62,384 nucleotides of DNA from Bacillota bacterium (GTDB taxonomy: Bacteria > Bacillota > Clostridia > Lachnospirales > Lachnospiraceae), in NCBI GenBank assembly GCA_030524555.1, contig JAUNGK010000003.1, forward strand, positions 4,214 to 66,597, written 5' to 3'. The notes beneath the pieces were generated by a model. The model was given only the letters and a program-made list of their open reading frames with translations, ran no database searches and had not been told where the DNA came from. The translations under genes were made by a program, and so were the position numbers. How positions within the stretch are numbered: position 1 is the first letter of the stretch; the number at the start of each line of letters is the position of its first letter. Positions 61,335 through 62,384 of this stretch are shown here, in pieces.

Positions 61335-62384
61335 ATGAGAAGATTTTGGAATCTGATTCAGGAAAAAATGAATAATTATAACGTCAGAAAGAAGCTGATG
61401 ATTCTTTATGTCTTCTGCGTGCTGCTTCCTTTGTTTGTGACGGACAGTGTCATTTTGACGATTCTTCTTCAGGCAGAAAAGCGGGAGCAGAGCCTTCAGA
61501 TGGAAAGCATTGCCAGCGCCGTGCAGTTTGATATCTCCTCTACGATTGAGGGAGCGGTTAGCAGGAGCAAATATATTTATGTAAGCAGAAAGGTAAATGA
61601 ATTTTTGAATCGGGAATATGCCTCCGGCTATGATTTCTTTGAGGCAAGTCAGGAGCTGATAAGCGATTCGCTTTATGAGCCTATTTATGGCTCTGGAACC
61701 GTAAATATGGTTATGTATGCGGATAACGAGACCATTATAAACGGCGGACACTTCTATCGCTTGTCCTCTGTAATGGGGGAGGAGTGGTATGAAAAGCTTA
61801 AGGAAACAGGTCAGGATATGATACTTCACTTTTACTATGTGGGAAATAATGATCCCGCAACAAGCATTAAGCGAAGGATTTCCCTGGTAAGGAAGCTGAA
61901 TTATTATAAGGATTCGGAACGTGAAAAGCTGGTAAGGCTGGATTTGGACTACAGCAATCTGGTGAGAAAGCTTTCCAATATGAATTATGGTATGCCGGTG
62001 TATGTATGTATAGGGGACAAGATCCTTTTTTCCAATGACGGACATAACAGCCTTACACAGGATTATGAATACCTGACGGGAAAGGAAAAGATCGGCTATG
62101 AGATGGATTGGAGCATCTATGGTGAGGATATCCGCATTCTGGTGATGAAATCGCCCAACACCATAATGGTACAGATCTGGCAGCATTTTCCATTGATATT
62201 GTTTATGCTTGCCGTAAATATTCTGCTTCCGTGGCTGCTTACCTATATTATCAATAACTCCTTTACCAGCAGACTGCGGGAGCTTAGCCAGGCCTTTGAT
62301 GAGGTGGAGGCGGAAAGCTTAAAGGAGATTGAGGATGTCCGGGGGCAGGATGAAATCGGAAGCTTGATGAGAAATTATAACCGG
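61335..62384 (+). CDS. YesM-type sensor histidine kinase, N-terminal part (cut by window edge)
   Basis: An ATG at 61335 behind GGGAG opens a frame without stop to base 62384, giving 350 residues. The first membrane helix is at about 22-45 (LYVFCVLLPLFVTDSVILTIL), an external domain of about 230 residues of the Cache type follows, then a second helix at about 280-303 and a HAMP segment (RLRELSQAFDEVEAESL). The His_kinase and ATPase domains lie outside. The pattern is of the YesM/LytS-like kinases that pair with AraC-type regulators and control carbohydrate uptake. Confidence 0.88.
   Translation, partial: MRRFWNLIQEKMNNYNVRKKLMILYVFCVLLPLFVTDSVILTILLQAEKREQSLQMESIASAVQFDISSTIEGAVSRSKYIYVSRKVNEFLNREYASGYDFFEASQELISDSLYEPIYGSGTVNMVMYADNETIINGGHFYRLSSVMGEEWYEKLKETGQDMILHFYYVGNNDPATSIKRRISLVRKLNYYKDSEREKLVRLDLDYSNLVRKLSNMNYGMPVYVCIGDKILFSNDGHNSLTQDYEYLTGKEKIGYEMDWSIYGEDIRILVMKSPNTIMVQIWQHFPLILFMLAVNILLPWLLTYIINNSFTSRLRELSQAFDEVEAESLKEIEDVRGQDEIGSLMRNYNR

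Noticed and set aside
61260..62186. 308-codon minus-strand frame at the right edge
   Set aside because: It is antisense to the sensor kinase, whose plus-strand translation has membrane helices and a HAMP segment.
1..62384. CRISPR arrays, tRNA or rRNA genes, insertion sequences and prophage genes
   Set aside because: No regularly spaced repeats, no tRNA-like cloverleaf sequence with the TTC-loop pattern, no transposase or phage motifs were found on reading; a tRNA or CRISPR search program was not available.

Overview
The window looks like a chromosome segment of a spore-forming, Gram-positive anaerobe of the class Clostridia, most probably a Lachnospiraceae-type gut bacterium. The grounds are the six-cysteine SCIFF peptide with its radical SAM maturase, the sporulation sigma factors E and G with SpoIIGA, a division and cell-wall (dcw) cluster starting at mraZ, a meso-diaminopimelate-type MurE, strong AGGAGG-type ribosome binding sites, and small families typical of this group (DUF6110-like, DUF6472-like, TIGR04086-like, DUF5050-like). 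The genus cannot be fixed from sequence alone. I saw no rRNA, tRNA, CRISPR array, insertion sequence or phage gene. Most of the window is core genome on the + strand; accessory character is confined to the left edge, the 22.4-25.1 kb cassette and the right edge.

Layout. 1-1.3 kb: an Agr-type quorum-sensing locus, with the end of an AgrC-like kinase converging on a 42-residue AgrD-like peptide gene and agrB. 1.6-3.9 kb: an XRE regulator, a small membrane protein and a CorC/CNNM-type transporter. 4.0-9.8 kb: the SCIFF ribosomal peptide (scfA), its maturase (scfB), fused secDF, and recJ. 10.1-22.4 kb: a long operon, murE-priA-def-fmt-metallopeptidase-rsmB-rlmN-prpC-prkC-rsgA. 22.4-25.1 kb: a three-gene cassette of a 26-residue microprotein, a 101-residue protein and a P-type metal ATPase, preceded by a Fur-like palindrome. 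25.2-27.2 kb: ychF and lgt, closed by two terminators. 27.3-40.6 kb: the dcw cluster mraZ-rsmH-ftsL-two class B PBPs-mraY-murD-ftsW-murA-ftsQ-ftsZ, with helically phased MraZ-type boxes downstream of its promoter. 40.6-46.3 kb: an M18 aminopeptidase, spoIIGA-sigE, an oppositely oriented sigG-ylmC block, nrdR, a PH-domain protein and a CmpB-family membrane protein. 46.4-50.8 kb: a folate operon folC-folE-HD protein-folP-folB/folK fusion-DUF6472. 50.8-59.9 kb: a DUF5050 protein, pheA, a DUF815 ATPase, ppx, ppk, maf, a Cof-type phosphatase and a small acidic protein. 60.1 kb to the end: a GH8 exo-oligoxylanase and the start of a YesM-type sensor kinase, cut by the window edge.

How it fits together. 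Envelope growth dominates: precursor synthesis (MurE, MurA, MurD, MraY), lipoprotein and protein export (Lgt, SecDF), septum assembly (FtsL, FtsQ, FtsW, FtsZ, PBPs), and the PASTA kinase/phosphatase pair that senses wall material. Translation quality genes (Def, Fmt, RsmB, RlmN, RsgA) share the murE operon. The sporulation block supplies the mother-cell and forespore sigma factors. The most interesting leads are the serine-type AgrD with convergent layout, the SCIFF-SecDF coupling, the metal ATPase cassette with its altered CPx motif, a Shine-Dalgarno-sequestering hairpin before the second PBP, the sigG inversion, and an HD-domain protein that may fill the missing folate step.
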